The translations under genes and the position numbers were made by a program. A stretch of DNA of 64,000 bases from positions 62,001 through 126,000 of the forward strand of contig JBJLGL010000011.1 in NCBI GenBank assembly GCA_045564915.1, in the 5' to 3' direction. Of this stretch, positions 54,803-63,239 are shown one piece after another. The notes under the pieces are model-generated. The model saw only the letters and a program-made list of their open reading frames with translations, did no database searches and was not told where the DNA came from. Every line of letters begins with the position of its first letter. Position 1 is the first letter of the stretch. This DNA is from JAQWRV01 sp045564915 (lineage in GTDB: Bacteria; Pseudomonadota; Alphaproteobacteria; Rhodospirillales; Rhodospirillaceae).

Positions 54803-56082
54803 CCTGATACATTTCCTAGCATATGCCTTGGATCAACAATCTCTCCAGCTACTGCTGCAGCGGCGACCGTATAGGGGGAGCCCAAGTAAACAAAAGAGTC
54901 CTTTGAGCCCATGCGGCCTTGGAAATTGCGATTTGTGGAGGAAATGCAAACCTCACCCTCAGCAATGATACCTGCGCCCAGCCCGGCGCAAGCGCCACAT
55001 CCTGAAGGCAAGATAATACCACCGGCCTCGGTGATACTCGCCAAAGTGCCATCCAACGCTGCTTCGCGCATGATCTTCTTAGACGATGGCGCCACCATCA
55101 GCCTTGTTCCTGATTTTACCTGGCGGCCATTGAGGATGGATGCCACCATGTGAAGATCTGTTAACTTGCCACCTACGCAGGCACCTATATAGGCCTGATC
55201 AACTCTAATGTGATCCTTTTCGAAGCTCTCGGCAGAATTGGAGTTGGAGGGTTTATGCGGTGCGGCCACTTGCGGTGCTAGCGTGCTTGCGTCAAAGGCA
55301 TGTTTGGAGTGGAAACTGCTATCTTCATCACTATACCACTCTAAAGCGTCTGCAGCTGGTTCTGTACCGCCGTCGCTAATAGCTTTTAGCGTTGTTTCAT
55401 CTGGAGGGATAAGGCCTGTTTCGGCGCCCAGCTCTGCTGCCATATTGGTCAGCACCATTCTTTCCATCATGGACATAGTGTCGACAGTGTTGCCACCATA
55501 TTCAATTACCTTAAACGCATTCTCCATTCCTAGTTCTCGGGCGAGGAATAGCATGATGTCCTTGGCGACAACACCAGGCCCAAAGTGGCCAGACCAATCT
55601 ACTTTGATAGTCTCAGGAACAACTGACCAGATCTTGCCTGTCACTACCACGCCAGTCATTTCGATAGCGCCAAAGCCAGCCATATAACAACCAAATGCAC
55701 CACCCATCGTTGAATGGCTATCACCTCCACAGCAAAACATACCCGGTTGCAAATGACCGTTCTCAGCCATTAAAACATGGCATATCCCTTCCATATCGTA
55801 GAAATGCTTGATACCGAATTTTTTAACAAAATCCCGCGTCAGCTTAAGGATTGCTGCGCTTTGCGGGTCAGCCGCTGGGACAAAGTGGTCAGCTACCACA
55901 ACCACCTTGTCGGTACTATAAACGCCAACACCCAGTTGGTTTAGGCGGGGCCAGATTTTACGTGGTCCGCCGGAGTCCAATATCATTGCCAAATCAACAG
56001 TGCAGGTCACGATCTCGCCGGGAGTCACTGATTCCTTTCCTGAGGCCCGCGCCATAATTTTCTGAATAAGAGTATTACCCAT
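54799..56082 (-). CDS. Aconitase-family hydro-lyase large subunit (LeuC-like)
   Basis: A 427-residue [4Fe-4S] dehydratase subunit. The cluster ligands are visible: Cys in FCCGGDSHSTMGG, Cys in YIGACVGGKLTDL and the pair in LPSGCGACAGLG. The N-terminal GNTLIQKIMARASG and VVVVADHFVPAADP are also typical. It belongs to the LeuC/homoaconitase/dimethylmalate dehydratase group. It is the first gene of the leftward set. The palindrome at 56212-56230 lies 130 bases upstream. Confidence 0.92.
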   Translation of the reverse strand: MGNTLIQKIMARASGKESVTPGEIVTCTVDLAMILDSGGPRKIWPRLNQLGVGVYSTDKVVVVADHFVPAADPQSAAILKLTRDFVKKFGIKHFYDMEGICHVLMAENGHLQPGMFCCGGDSHSTMGGAFGCYMAGFGAIEMTGVVVTGKIWSVVPETIKVDWSGHFGPGVVAKDIMLFLARELGMENAFKVIEYGGNTVDTMSMMERMVLTNMAAELGAETGLIPPDETTLKAISDGGTEPAADALEWYSDEDSSFHSKHAFDASTLAPQVAAPHKPSNSNSAESFEKDHIRVDQAYIGACVGGKLTDLHMVASILNGRQVKSGTRLMVAPSSKKIMREAALDGTLASITEAGGIILPSGCGACAGLGAGIIAEGEVCISSTNRNFQGRMGSKDSFVYLGSPYTVAAAAVAGEIVDPRHMLGNVSG

Positions 56083-56167
56083 TCTTTTTGCTCGAATCCC
56101 TCTTCTATTGTGCTGGCTATTCTCTTTTGTTGCGGTAAGGCTAACAGCTAAGGGGTCGCATTTGGTC

Positions 56168-56186
56168 TATATTCTTTCAGTATACC
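56168..56186. promoter_or_regulatory. Second, degenerate operator-like copy
   Basis: TATATTCTTTCAGTATAC resembles TATACTTTCAAAGTATA with one change and a two-base gap. Its centre is about 42 bases from the perfect copy, about four DNA turns, so a repressor could bind both. Confidence 0.4.
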
Positions 56187-56202
56187 ACTTATTTATTCTT
56201 GT

Positions 56203-56231
56203 ATTATAATGTTATACTTTCAAAGTATAAA
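56203..56231 (-). promoter_or_regulatory. Probable promoter of the leftward set
   Basis: Leftward strand: TTTATA (56226-56231), a 17-base spacer, TATAAT (56203-56208). The -10 box is perfect, the -35 is weak, and the palindrome 56212-56230 covers the spacer and -35, as expected for a repressor site. Confidence 0.5.
56212..56230. promoter_or_regulatory. 19-bp perfect palindrome, likely operator
   Basis: TTATACTTT-C-AAAGTATAA is symmetric about base 56221. It lies between the divergent leuC-like and methyltransferase genes and overlaps a promoter. Length and AT-rich arms fit a dimeric repressor such as GntR or similar; no regulator gene is in the window. Confidence 0.6.
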
Positions 56232-56299
56232 TCGCTTCTGCTTTTCCGATTACCTATGAGTGAGCCTTCGGCCCTCATGTTTTAGTAACCACATCTGAC

Positions 56300-57544
56300 G
56301 TGAAAACGATGTCAATTGTTCTGCCACCTCCCTACGACCGTCTACACCGTCATTCATTGTTGCCTGATGCCAACCATGACGAGTCGGCACGGATGAATTT
56401 CATTGCCAACATGAATGCCCATATTGGTGCTGTTCTTTTTCCTGGTCTTCCAGCAGCCTATGAAAAACGCGTCATGCCAGAGTTTAAGAAAGAGCATGGG
56501 CGCGAGCCAAGGTCTTCAATCGAAGTCCGTCAGGCTATCAGGCAACACCCGGCATATCAATTTTGGGCCGCTTTGAGGCGGAATACTCAGGAAATTCGCC
56601 AGCAGGTGGGGCGGTCGCTGGTTTTCCGGCAATTACCGGAATTGATTGCTAAAGCCAAGGCCATAAATTGTGATAGTAAGCACCTCAGACTAGAACCTTC
56701 GGTATCTATCCCTCGTTATTTGTCGGAAGTGGACAATCACCTGATGCCAGGTAGTTACTATGCTGAAGTATTGTCAGAGGATATTTCGGGGCCGGCTAAC
56801 TATGAGTCAGGGCACTTCACTACTGTTGCTGGAGGAACCGGTCCTAAGAGCGATTTGGTTGGGCGCACTATGGCCAAATGGCTGAGAGAGAGACATTCCA
56901 ATTTTGTGCCCAAGCGCATCGTTGATATTGGCGGCGGGGCAGGGTTTAACACGCTACCAATCGCAGAGGCTTATCCTAATGCAGAAGTTTGGGTAGTAGA
57001 TGTGGCAGCACCTATGCTGCGCTATGGCCATGCTCGCGCCAAGGAAATGGGCATTGAAAATGTTATATTCCAACAGGCGGATGCTGCAACTGTTGATATT
57101 AAGTCAGGTAGTGTGGATTTGGTTATGTCTGCCATGTTTTTTCATGAAACGTCGACTAAGGCGATGAGGGAGCTTTTGAAGAAATGTAAAGACCTTCTCG
57201 CCGGGGGTGGCATTATGCTTCATATGGAGCAGCCTAATTTTGATCCTGATACCACACCATTCGAGAAGTTCGTTCGTGACTGGGATTCTTGGTATAATGC
57301 CGAACCCTTCTGGGCGAAGTTGCACAGTATGGATGTTGTTGCTGAAATGGCAGAAGCCGGTTTTGAGAGAGACTCAATCTTTGAAGTATCAGTGCCCATT
57401 GATCGAGCCTGCGAATCCTATCCCTCCTGGGCGGGTTCAGTTAGTCGCCATTCCCATGAGGCTAAGATGCGCGATTCTGCAGAGAAACCAAACCCCAAGA
57501 AGGCTGGTGGTATGTACATGTTTGGAGCCACTGTAGCTAAGTGA
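56300..57544 (+). CDS. SAM-dependent methyltransferase
   Basis: A 414-residue class I methyltransferase. An N-terminal domain of about 190 residues (unknown role, possibly substrate binding) is followed by the Rossmann core: VDIGGGAGFNTLPIAE (SAM loop, about 215-230), VWVVDVAAPML, FQQADAATV and VDLVMSAMFFHE. The start is GTG 56300; ATG 56309 is a near alternative. The target is unknown. It opens the rightward gene set, divergent from the leuC-like gene. Confidence 0.85.
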   Translation: MKTMSIVLPPPYDRLHRHSLLPDANHDESARMNFIANMNAHIGAVLFPGLPAAYEKRVMPEFKKEHGREPRSSIEVRQAIRQHPAYQFWAALRRNTQEIRQQVGRSLVFRQLPELIAKAKAINCDSKHLRLEPSVSIPRYLSEVDNHLMPGSYYAEVLSEDISGPANYESGHFTTVAGGTGPKSDLVGRTMAKWLRERHSNFVPKRIVDIGGGAGFNTLPIAEAYPNAEVWVVDVAAPMLRYGHARAKEMGIENVIFQQADAATVDIKSGSVDLVMSAMFFHETSTKAMRELLKKCKDLLAGGGIMLHMEQPNFDPDTTPFEKFVRDWDSWYNAEPFWAKLHSMDVVAEMAEAGFERDSIFEVSVPIDRACESYPSWAGSVSRHSHEAKMRDSAEKPNPKKAGGMYMFGATVAK

Positions 57545-57659
57545 TTGACGCCCTAGCGCTTGTCGGATGCCGTCCTTCCACCCTACATTGCCCAAACCGT
57601 ATATGATTAGTCACAATCGCTGGTGACCAAGAAGGCCGCGAGTATAAGGACAGTATTTA

Positions 57660-58895
57660 ATGGCTAGAAAAGCTTCAGACCACAATTTATCCATTTCTAA
57701 TGGTAAGCAACTAGCAACCAAGTGGGGCAAGTTTAGCTGGGAAGACCCGTTCCTGATAGAAGATCTTCTAACCGAAGAAGAGAGGATGGTTAGGGATTCT
57801 GCGCGCGGTTTTGGTCAAGATAAACTAATGCCTCGCATTATTTCTGACTTTCGGTCTGAAGCATACGATCCGGAAATCTATCCAGAAATGGGAAGGCTAG
57901 GGCTCCTTGGCGTAGCGGCACCAGCAGTATATGGCGGATCTGACTTGGGTCATGTGGCTTACGGACTTATCGGGCGCGAAATTGAAAGAGTAGACTCTGG
58001 CTACCGGTCTATGATCAGCGTCCAATCATCTCTCGTAATTTATCCTATCACAGCGTATGGGGCTGAACAGCAGAGGCAAAAGTATCTTCCCGGTTTGATT
58101 AAAGGTGAGTTGGTTGGTTGCTTCGGATTGACAGAGCCAAACTCGGGGTCTGATCCAGGTAGTATGGTAACGCGAGCCAAGAAGACGGATGCAGGGTATT
58201 TGCTTAATGGCTCCAAGACGTGGATTTCCAATTCTCCGGTTGCCGATGTTTTTGTCATTTGGGCAAAAACAGATGATGATGTAATTCACGGATTTATACT
58301 CGAAAAAGGAATGAAAGGCCTCACTGCACCTAAGATTGAGGGGAAATTGTCCCTGCGTGCGTCCCTGACTGGAGAAATTGTAATGGACAACGTTGAGGTG
58401 GGCGAGGAAGCTTTATTGCCTAATGTTAAAGGGCTGAAAGGCCCATTTAGCTGTCTCAACAAAGCACGGTATGGAATTGCCTGGGGTGCCATGGGTGCCG
58501 CCGAGTTCTGTTGGCAGGCCGCGCGGCAATATACGCTTAATCGCAAGCAGTTTGGCAGGCCATTGGCGCAAACCCAACTTATTCAGAAAAAGCTTGCCGA
58601 CATGCAAACGGAAATCTCTCTTGGTCTGCTTGCTGCTCACCGTGTAGGGCGCATGATTGATTCCGGCCAATGCGCACCAGAGGACATTTCTCTTATAAAA
58701 CGCAACAATGCTGGTAAAGCGCTAGATATTGCACGCATGGCCCGGGATATGCACGGTGGCAACGGTATTAGCGATGAATTTCATGTTATGCGCCATATGA
58801 TGAATCTGGAGAGTGTCAACACCTACGAGGGTACGCATGATGTGCATGCTCTAATCCTCGGTCGTGCCCAAACCGACTTGCAGGCATTTTTCTAG
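57660..58895 (+). CDS. Acyl-CoA dehydrogenase, glutaryl-CoA dehydrogenase-like
   Basis: A 411-residue flavoenzyme. The signature for the glutaryl-CoA group is RSMISVQSSLV (about 116-126), plus GCFGLTEPNSGSDPG and the catalytic Glu in NTYEGTHDVHALILG. It should oxidise, and possibly decarboxylate, a CoA-bound dicarboxylate. AAGGA precedes the ATG. It ends ten bases before the YciI gene; the stop is part of the next ribosome site. Confidence 0.92.
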   Translation: MARKASDHNLSISNGKQLATKWGKFSWEDPFLIEDLLTEEERMVRDSARGFGQDKLMPRIISDFRSEAYDPEIYPEMGRLGLLGVAAPAVYGGSDLGHVAYGLIGREIERVDSGYRSMISVQSSLVIYPITAYGAEQQRQKYLPGLIKGELVGCFGLTEPNSGSDPGSMVTRAKKTDAGYLLNGSKTWISNSPVADVFVIWAKTDDDVIHGFILEKGMKGLTAPKIEGKLSLRASLTGEIVMDNVEVGEEALLPNVKGLKGPFSCLNKARYGIAWGAMGAAEFCWQAARQYTLNRKQFGRPLAQTQLIQKKLADMQTEISLGLLAAHRVGRMIDSGQCAPEDISLIKRNNAGKALDIARMARDMHGGNGISDEFHVMRHMMNLESVNTYEGTHDVHALILGRAQTDLQAFF

Positions 58896-58905
58896 GAGGC
58901 GTCAA

Positions 58906-59262
58906 ATGAATTACGCTTTTATATGTACAGATGATGGTGACCAATCTGAACTGAGGTCCAAGCACTTGATAGAGCATCTGCGCTATGTAGAATCTAACCT
59001 CGACAAAGTAGTGATTGCTGGTCCGTGCGCACCCTCCGACCCCAAGGATAAGCGGCAATTCCAAGGTTCCATTATGGTCTACAAAGCTGAGACAGAAACG
59101 ATAGCTCGTGCTTTGTTTGAAGGAGACCCCTATGTGAAAAACGGAGTATGGGCGAAAGTGCGCATGATGCCCTTTAATCCTGTTGCCGGTGTGCTCCTCG
59201 GAGGTCAGACCTGGGTCATTGAAGGTGATCAGGCGCGTTTGGCAGAGCCTCACGGACTATAG
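58906..59262 (+). CDS. YciI-like protein
   Basis: A 118-residue protein. The start ATG 58906 follows AGGAGG, which includes the stop codon of the dehydrogenase. The ferredoxin-like fold shows YAFICTDDGD, RSKHLIEHLRYVE, GSIMVYKAETETIARALFEGDPYVKNGVW, with the His/Asp pair of the family. YciI relatives are lactone hydrolase- or dehalogenase-like and often small partners of catabolic enzymes. Confidence 0.9.
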   Translation: MNYAFICTDDGDQSELRSKHLIEHLRYVESNLDKVVIAGPCAPSDPKDKRQFQGSIMVYKAETETIARALFEGDPYVKNGVWAKVRMMPFNPVAGVLLGGQTWVIEGDQARLAEPHGL

Positions 59263-59311
59263 GTCTTTACAAGAACAAAGAGTCATTTCAAAGATATTTG
59301 GGAGCACGCAT

Positions 59312-60904
59312 ATGAATGTCGATCCATCTGCCCGCAACGATCGCCTGGTTGAAACTCTAACTGGCATACTAGGGCCCGCGCAGGTCATCACTGATGAGGC
59401 GGAAAGGGCCTACTATGCCACTGACGTCTATTCTATCGGCGCAAAGCCTAGTGTGGCTGTCCGGCCTACCGATAAAGGTAAGCTAGCCAAAGCTGTATCA
59501 GCTGCGACCAAGGAAGGGTATGCCGTGGTGCCGCGTGGGGGCGGAATGTCCTACACCGGGGGCTATAGACCTGTACGTGAAGATACTATGACCGTTGATC
59601 TTAGCGCTATGAATAGAATCATCGAGATCAATGAGGAAGACCTCTACATAACAGTTGAGGCGGGTGTGACCTGGCAGCAGATTTACGAAGTTCTTAAGCC
59701 TCGTGGATTGCGCTTACCTATGTTCGGTACGTTTTCTGGAATGAAAGCAACTGTCGGTGGAGGCTTGTCTAACGGCGCATTATTTATGGGTACAGGACGC
59801 TACGGAACAGCCGCAGAAATGGTCCAGTGTATGGAGGTGGTCTTGGCTGACGGCACTCTACTTAAGACCGGCCAGCCAGGCTTCAAGAATGTAGACAAAC
59901 CCTTTTATCGCACTTATGGCCCAGACCTTACGGGGCTCTTTGTCCATGATGCTGGGTCGTTCGGTTTTAAAGTACAGGCTACTCTGCGGATGATTCGTGT
60001 GCCAACGACGACAGACTTCGCTTCATTCTGTTTTCCGGATATGGAGTCTACGGCAAAAGCCTTGTCAGATATTGCCCGCACCGGCGCCGCGGAGGAAGCC
60101 TATGTGTTTGATCCAGGCTCTACCAAGAAGAACATGACAAACGCAGATATTATCGAAGACATCAAAACGTTGAGTAATGTTGTCACAGGCCAATCTGGAT
60201 GGCTGAAAGGGCTTGTAGAAGGCGCTAAGCTTGTTGTTGCTGGACGTGATTTTATTAATGAAGGCGCATACTCAATACATACAGTTGTTTCCGGGAACTC
60301 TAAGGAATCCGTCAGCATTGATCTTGAAACTATCCGGGATGCGGTACTTAAGAATGGGGGTGAGGAGATTCCAAATTCTATTCCTAAAGCTGTGCGGGCT
60401 AATCCCTTTAAACCCTTGAATAGTATTCTTGGTCCTGATGGCGACCGATGGGCGGCGCTCAATGCTAAAGTTAGCCACTCACTAGCAATGCCGCTTATGC
60501 AGGAAAACGAAGCCATGCTGGAGTCCTATAAAGAGAAAATGGAACTTCATGGTATCTATGTGACTAGATTGATGATTGCCATCGGTCAAAACTACTTCTC
60601 TTATGAACCAGTTATGCATTGGTTTGATGAATGGTATCCCGTCCACAAACGCACACCAGAACCAAAACACCTCCAAACGCTGAAAGAGCCAGCGCCAAAC
60701 CCGGAGGCAGCGGCACTGGTTGCCGAGATTCGAGAAAAGACCGTTGCTATTTTTACCAAATACGGGGCTGCCTCTAATCAGATTGGCAAGACTTATCCCT
60801 ACTTCGATTCTCTCTTGCCAGAGACGGCTCAAGTAGTCGGTGGCATAAAGAAATTGCTTGATCCCAATGGCTTGGTTAATCCCGAGACGCTTGGGTTTAA
60901 GTAG
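59312..60904 (+). CDS. FAD-linked oxidase (GlcD/vanillyl-alcohol-oxidase type)
   Basis: A 530-residue flavoprotein starting at ATG 59312 after GGGAG; an earlier in-frame ATG (59183) lies inside the YciI gene. FAD-binding PRGGGMSYTGGY (about 74-85), GLRLPMFGTFSGMKATVGGGLSNG and the C-terminal LLDPNGLVNPETL are typical of D-lactate/glycolate dehydrogenase and p-cresol-type oxidases. The substrate is a hydroxyl-bearing acid or phenolic; unknown. Confidence 0.88.
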   Translation: MNVDPSARNDRLVETLTGILGPAQVITDEAERAYYATDVYSIGAKPSVAVRPTDKGKLAKAVSAATKEGYAVVPRGGGMSYTGGYRPVREDTMTVDLSAMNRIIEINEEDLYITVEAGVTWQQIYEVLKPRGLRLPMFGTFSGMKATVGGGLSNGALFMGTGRYGTAAEMVQCMEVVLADGTLLKTGQPGFKNVDKPFYRTYGPDLTGLFVHDAGSFGFKVQATLRMIRVPTTTDFASFCFPDMESTAKALSDIARTGAAEEAYVFDPGSTKKNMTNADIIEDIKTLSNVVTGQSGWLKGLVEGAKLVVAGRDFINEGAYSIHTVVSGNSKESVSIDLETIRDAVLKNGGEEIPNSIPKAVRANPFKPLNSILGPDGDRWAALNAKVSHSLAMPLMQENEAMLESYKEKMELHGIYVTRLMIAIGQNYFSYEPVMHWFDEWYPVHKRTPEPKHLQTLKEPAPNPEAAALVAEIREKTVAIFTKYGAASNQIGKTYPYFDSLLPETAQVVGGIKKLLDPNGLVNPETLGFK

Positions 60905-60920
60905 AAAAAGATTCAAGATA

Positions 60921-60985
60921 CCATCGCACATAAACTCGTGCCGGCAGTAGCGCGTGCCCGATGGCATCTAAGAAATGTGCGATGG
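60921..60985. repeat. Perfect 11-bp inverted repeat, 43-bp loop
   Basis: CCATCGCACAT (60921-60931) and ATGTGCGATGG (60975-60985) are exact reverse complements. It lies 17 bases after the oxidase stop. There is no T tract, so it is not a plain terminator; RNA protection or a regulator site is possible. Confidence 0.6.
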
Positions 60986-61117
60986 GATAATGCGTAACTT
61001 CCCTGCACTTTTGGGCCACAATATTTTTCATCCAAATAAAATAATGACTCTGCAGGTCCTTGTGGCAACACCCTTAAGAGGCTTGAGCACTATCAGGCCA
61101 AATAACTGGAATGCCAA

Positions 61118-62104
61118 ATGACGGACACTCACCTTAAACGCACCACCATTATAGTGAACAACTGCGACCGCTCCATCGCGTTTTATCGTGATGTGGTTGG
61201 TATGAAAGAGTACTACAATCAAATCATGACTGTCGGGGGTAAGATAATCCCAGCTGGAAGACCAGGTGCTGAGGTGCATCTAGGTATCATGGAGGCTAAC
61301 AGGACACATATCGCTAAACTAGGCATTCTGGAATGGACAAACCCACGCTTATCTGAAAATCCATGGAGTGCTAATCGTGCCATCAGTGCTAATCCAAAAC
61401 TAGCAATCGGTGACGTGGTGTTTGTCTGTGAAACCCCTGACATAGTGCCATTGATTGAACGGCTTAATGGTTCGCGAGATTGTCACTTATTCTGTCCCTC
61501 ATACGAGTGGTCCGAACCGACTCTTGACAGCAAGGGAGAGATTGAAATGACGACACTGTCATTCTTTGATCCCGACGGTCTTTTCTTTCAGGTAAATTCT
61601 AAACGTAACATGCCTAACATTGAGGCTTTTGGTATTCAGCGCACCACCCTAATTGTCCGTGATGCTAACAAGTCACTGTCATTCTACACTGAAATCATGG
61701 GTATGAAGGTCTGGTGTGACAAGGAAATGGCCGTAGAGGGTGACGTGCTGCCTGCGGGAGAACCCGGCGCCCAGGTGCGGTTAGTAATTCTGCAAGGTAA
61801 TGATCCTGAAGTCGGCATGCTCGGGCTTATGCAGTATCTTGACCCCCCTCTTGAAGACCCCGGTCCATATTCTGGAACTGTAGGTGTCGGAACAGCCATG
61901 TTCGTCGCTGGCGCCAGAGACGTGAATGAGATTCATGACCGTATGGAAGCCGCTGGCAATACCTTTGGACACACCATACACTGCCCACCTCAATACGATG
62001 AGGTACCAGGTGCTGATGGGCAAACTATTATCCTGACTACCATGTCGTTCTTTGACCCGGATGGGTTTTTCTATGAGCTAAACACCCGACAAGAAGTGAG
62101 CTGA
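61118..62104 (+). CDS. Double VOC-module protein
   Basis: A 328-residue protein with two VOC modules (about 4-165 and 170-325), each ending in a PDG-FF-(Q/E)-(V/L)-N strand (DPDGLFFQVNSKRN and DPDGFFYELNTRQE). First strands read RTTIIVNN and RTTLIVRD, with Arg where metal-binding His is usual. No signal peptide. It is followed six bases later by a paralogue. The fold group includes extradiol dioxygenases and isomerases, but no reaction can be assigned. Confidence 0.85.
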   Translation: MTDTHLKRTTIIVNNCDRSIAFYRDVVGMKEYYNQIMTVGGKIIPAGRPGAEVHLGIMEANRTHIAKLGILEWTNPRLSENPWSANRAISANPKLAIGDVVFVCETPDIVPLIERLNGSRDCHLFCPSYEWSEPTLDSKGEIEMTTLSFFDPDGLFFQVNSKRNMPNIEAFGIQRTTLIVRDANKSLSFYTEIMGMKVWCDKEMAVEGDVLPAGEPGAQVRLVILQGNDPEVGMLGLMQYLDPPLEDPGPYSGTVGVGTAMFVAGARDVNEIHDRMEAAGNTFGHTIHCPPQYDEVPGADGQTIILTTMSFFDPDGFFYELNTRQEVS

Positions 62105-62110
62105 CCAGTA

Positions 62111-63067
62111 ATGTCTGACACTATCCTTAAACGAACTACGCTTATTGTTCGAGACGCTGCGCGGCAAAAAGAATTCTATGAGAATGTTTTTGGCTGGACT
62201 TGTTCTTACGATGCGGAGATGGAACTTTCTGGCGGCATTCTGCCCTGCGGCGAGCTAACTGATAAAGTGCAGCTATACATTATGAAGGGCGCAGACGAAG
62301 ATATTGGCAAGATCGGCCTTCTTCAGTGGCTTGATCCCAAGCTGCCTGATCCCGGCCCGCCGCCGCACAGGCTAGGAATTGGTGACGTGGTACTGGTCGC
62401 TGATGTGCCAGACATGGAATCTCTTGTTGCAAATGTTGCAGCTTTTCCGGGTGCTTTTGTACATACGACACCCGCAGACGGCAAATTTCCTGACCCACGT
62501 GGTGAAGGAGATATCGAATATTGCTCCGCTACCATCTTTGATCCAGAAGGGTTCTTTTATGAGCTCTATTACCGTTACAACCGACCTAATCCGAAGCAGT
62601 TTCTTATCCGCCGCACCACTTGCATTGGCCGCGATGTTAATCGCTCCCTTGACTTCTTTGTCAACACTCTGGGCCTGACCAAGTATCAGGATTCCACCAT
62701 GGACATCAATGGTCAGCTAGCTGCAGGCAAGGCAGGTGACACGGTTCGGTTCGCTGTTTGTAGAGCTGAGCATGACTACTACGGGATGGTTGCTAGTCTG
62801 CAATTTATCAAAGACCCTTTGGGCGAACCAGCCACCTCGTCTTGGCAGCTGGGTATCGGCGATGCCGTGTTTGTTGCGGGCTGCAAGGATGCTGAAGCTT
62901 TATTTGAGAAAGTTAGAGCGTCAGGCGTAAACGTAACACGTAATCTTTTTTCCCGTAACGTACCTAAGACCGGCCGTCGGGGAAGAACCCAAATGCACTC
63001 GATGGGTTTCCAGGATCCCGACGGTTTTATGTGGGAAGTTAACCAACGCGAAGATGGCAAGCTATAG
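62111..63067 (+). CDS. Double VOC-module protein
   Basis: A 318-residue paralogue of the previous gene (six bases apart). The modules begin RTTLIVRDAARQKEFYENVFG and RTTCIGRDVNRSLDFFVNTLG, and end DPEGFFYELYYR and DPDGFMWEVNQRED. The first-strand His is again Arg. It is followed by a 172-base gap before the nitrilase-like gene. Confidence 0.85.
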   Translation: MSDTILKRTTLIVRDAARQKEFYENVFGWTCSYDAEMELSGGILPCGELTDKVQLYIMKGADEDIGKIGLLQWLDPKLPDPGPPPHRLGIGDVVLVADVPDMESLVANVAAFPGAFVHTTPADGKFPDPRGEGDIEYCSATIFDPEGFFYELYYRYNRPNPKQFLIRRTTCIGRDVNRSLDFFVNTLGLTKYQDSTMDINGQLAAGKAGDTVRFAVCRAEHDYYGMVASLQFIKDPLGEPATSSWQLGIGDAVFVAGCKDAEALFEKVRASGVNVTRNLFSRNVPKTGRRGRTQMHSMGFQDPDGFMWEVNQREDGKL

Positions 63068-63239
63068 GATAGCGGATATCAATAGCAAACTGCCATGAGA
63101 CCTGGATGTCAGAAAGGGTACACTGCAGAAAAACTTTTCCATAATCTATAGATCAGGAGATGATGCGCTTTTGTTACTTGTAACCTTAACCTCCAAAGTG
63201 CAGGAATAGAATTAATGACGTTTTTGAGGGATAATAGCT

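Noticed and set aside
46215..63067. Calling the VOC genes extradiol dioxygenases
   Set aside because: Metal-binding His residues are not seen, so the reaction cannot be claimed.
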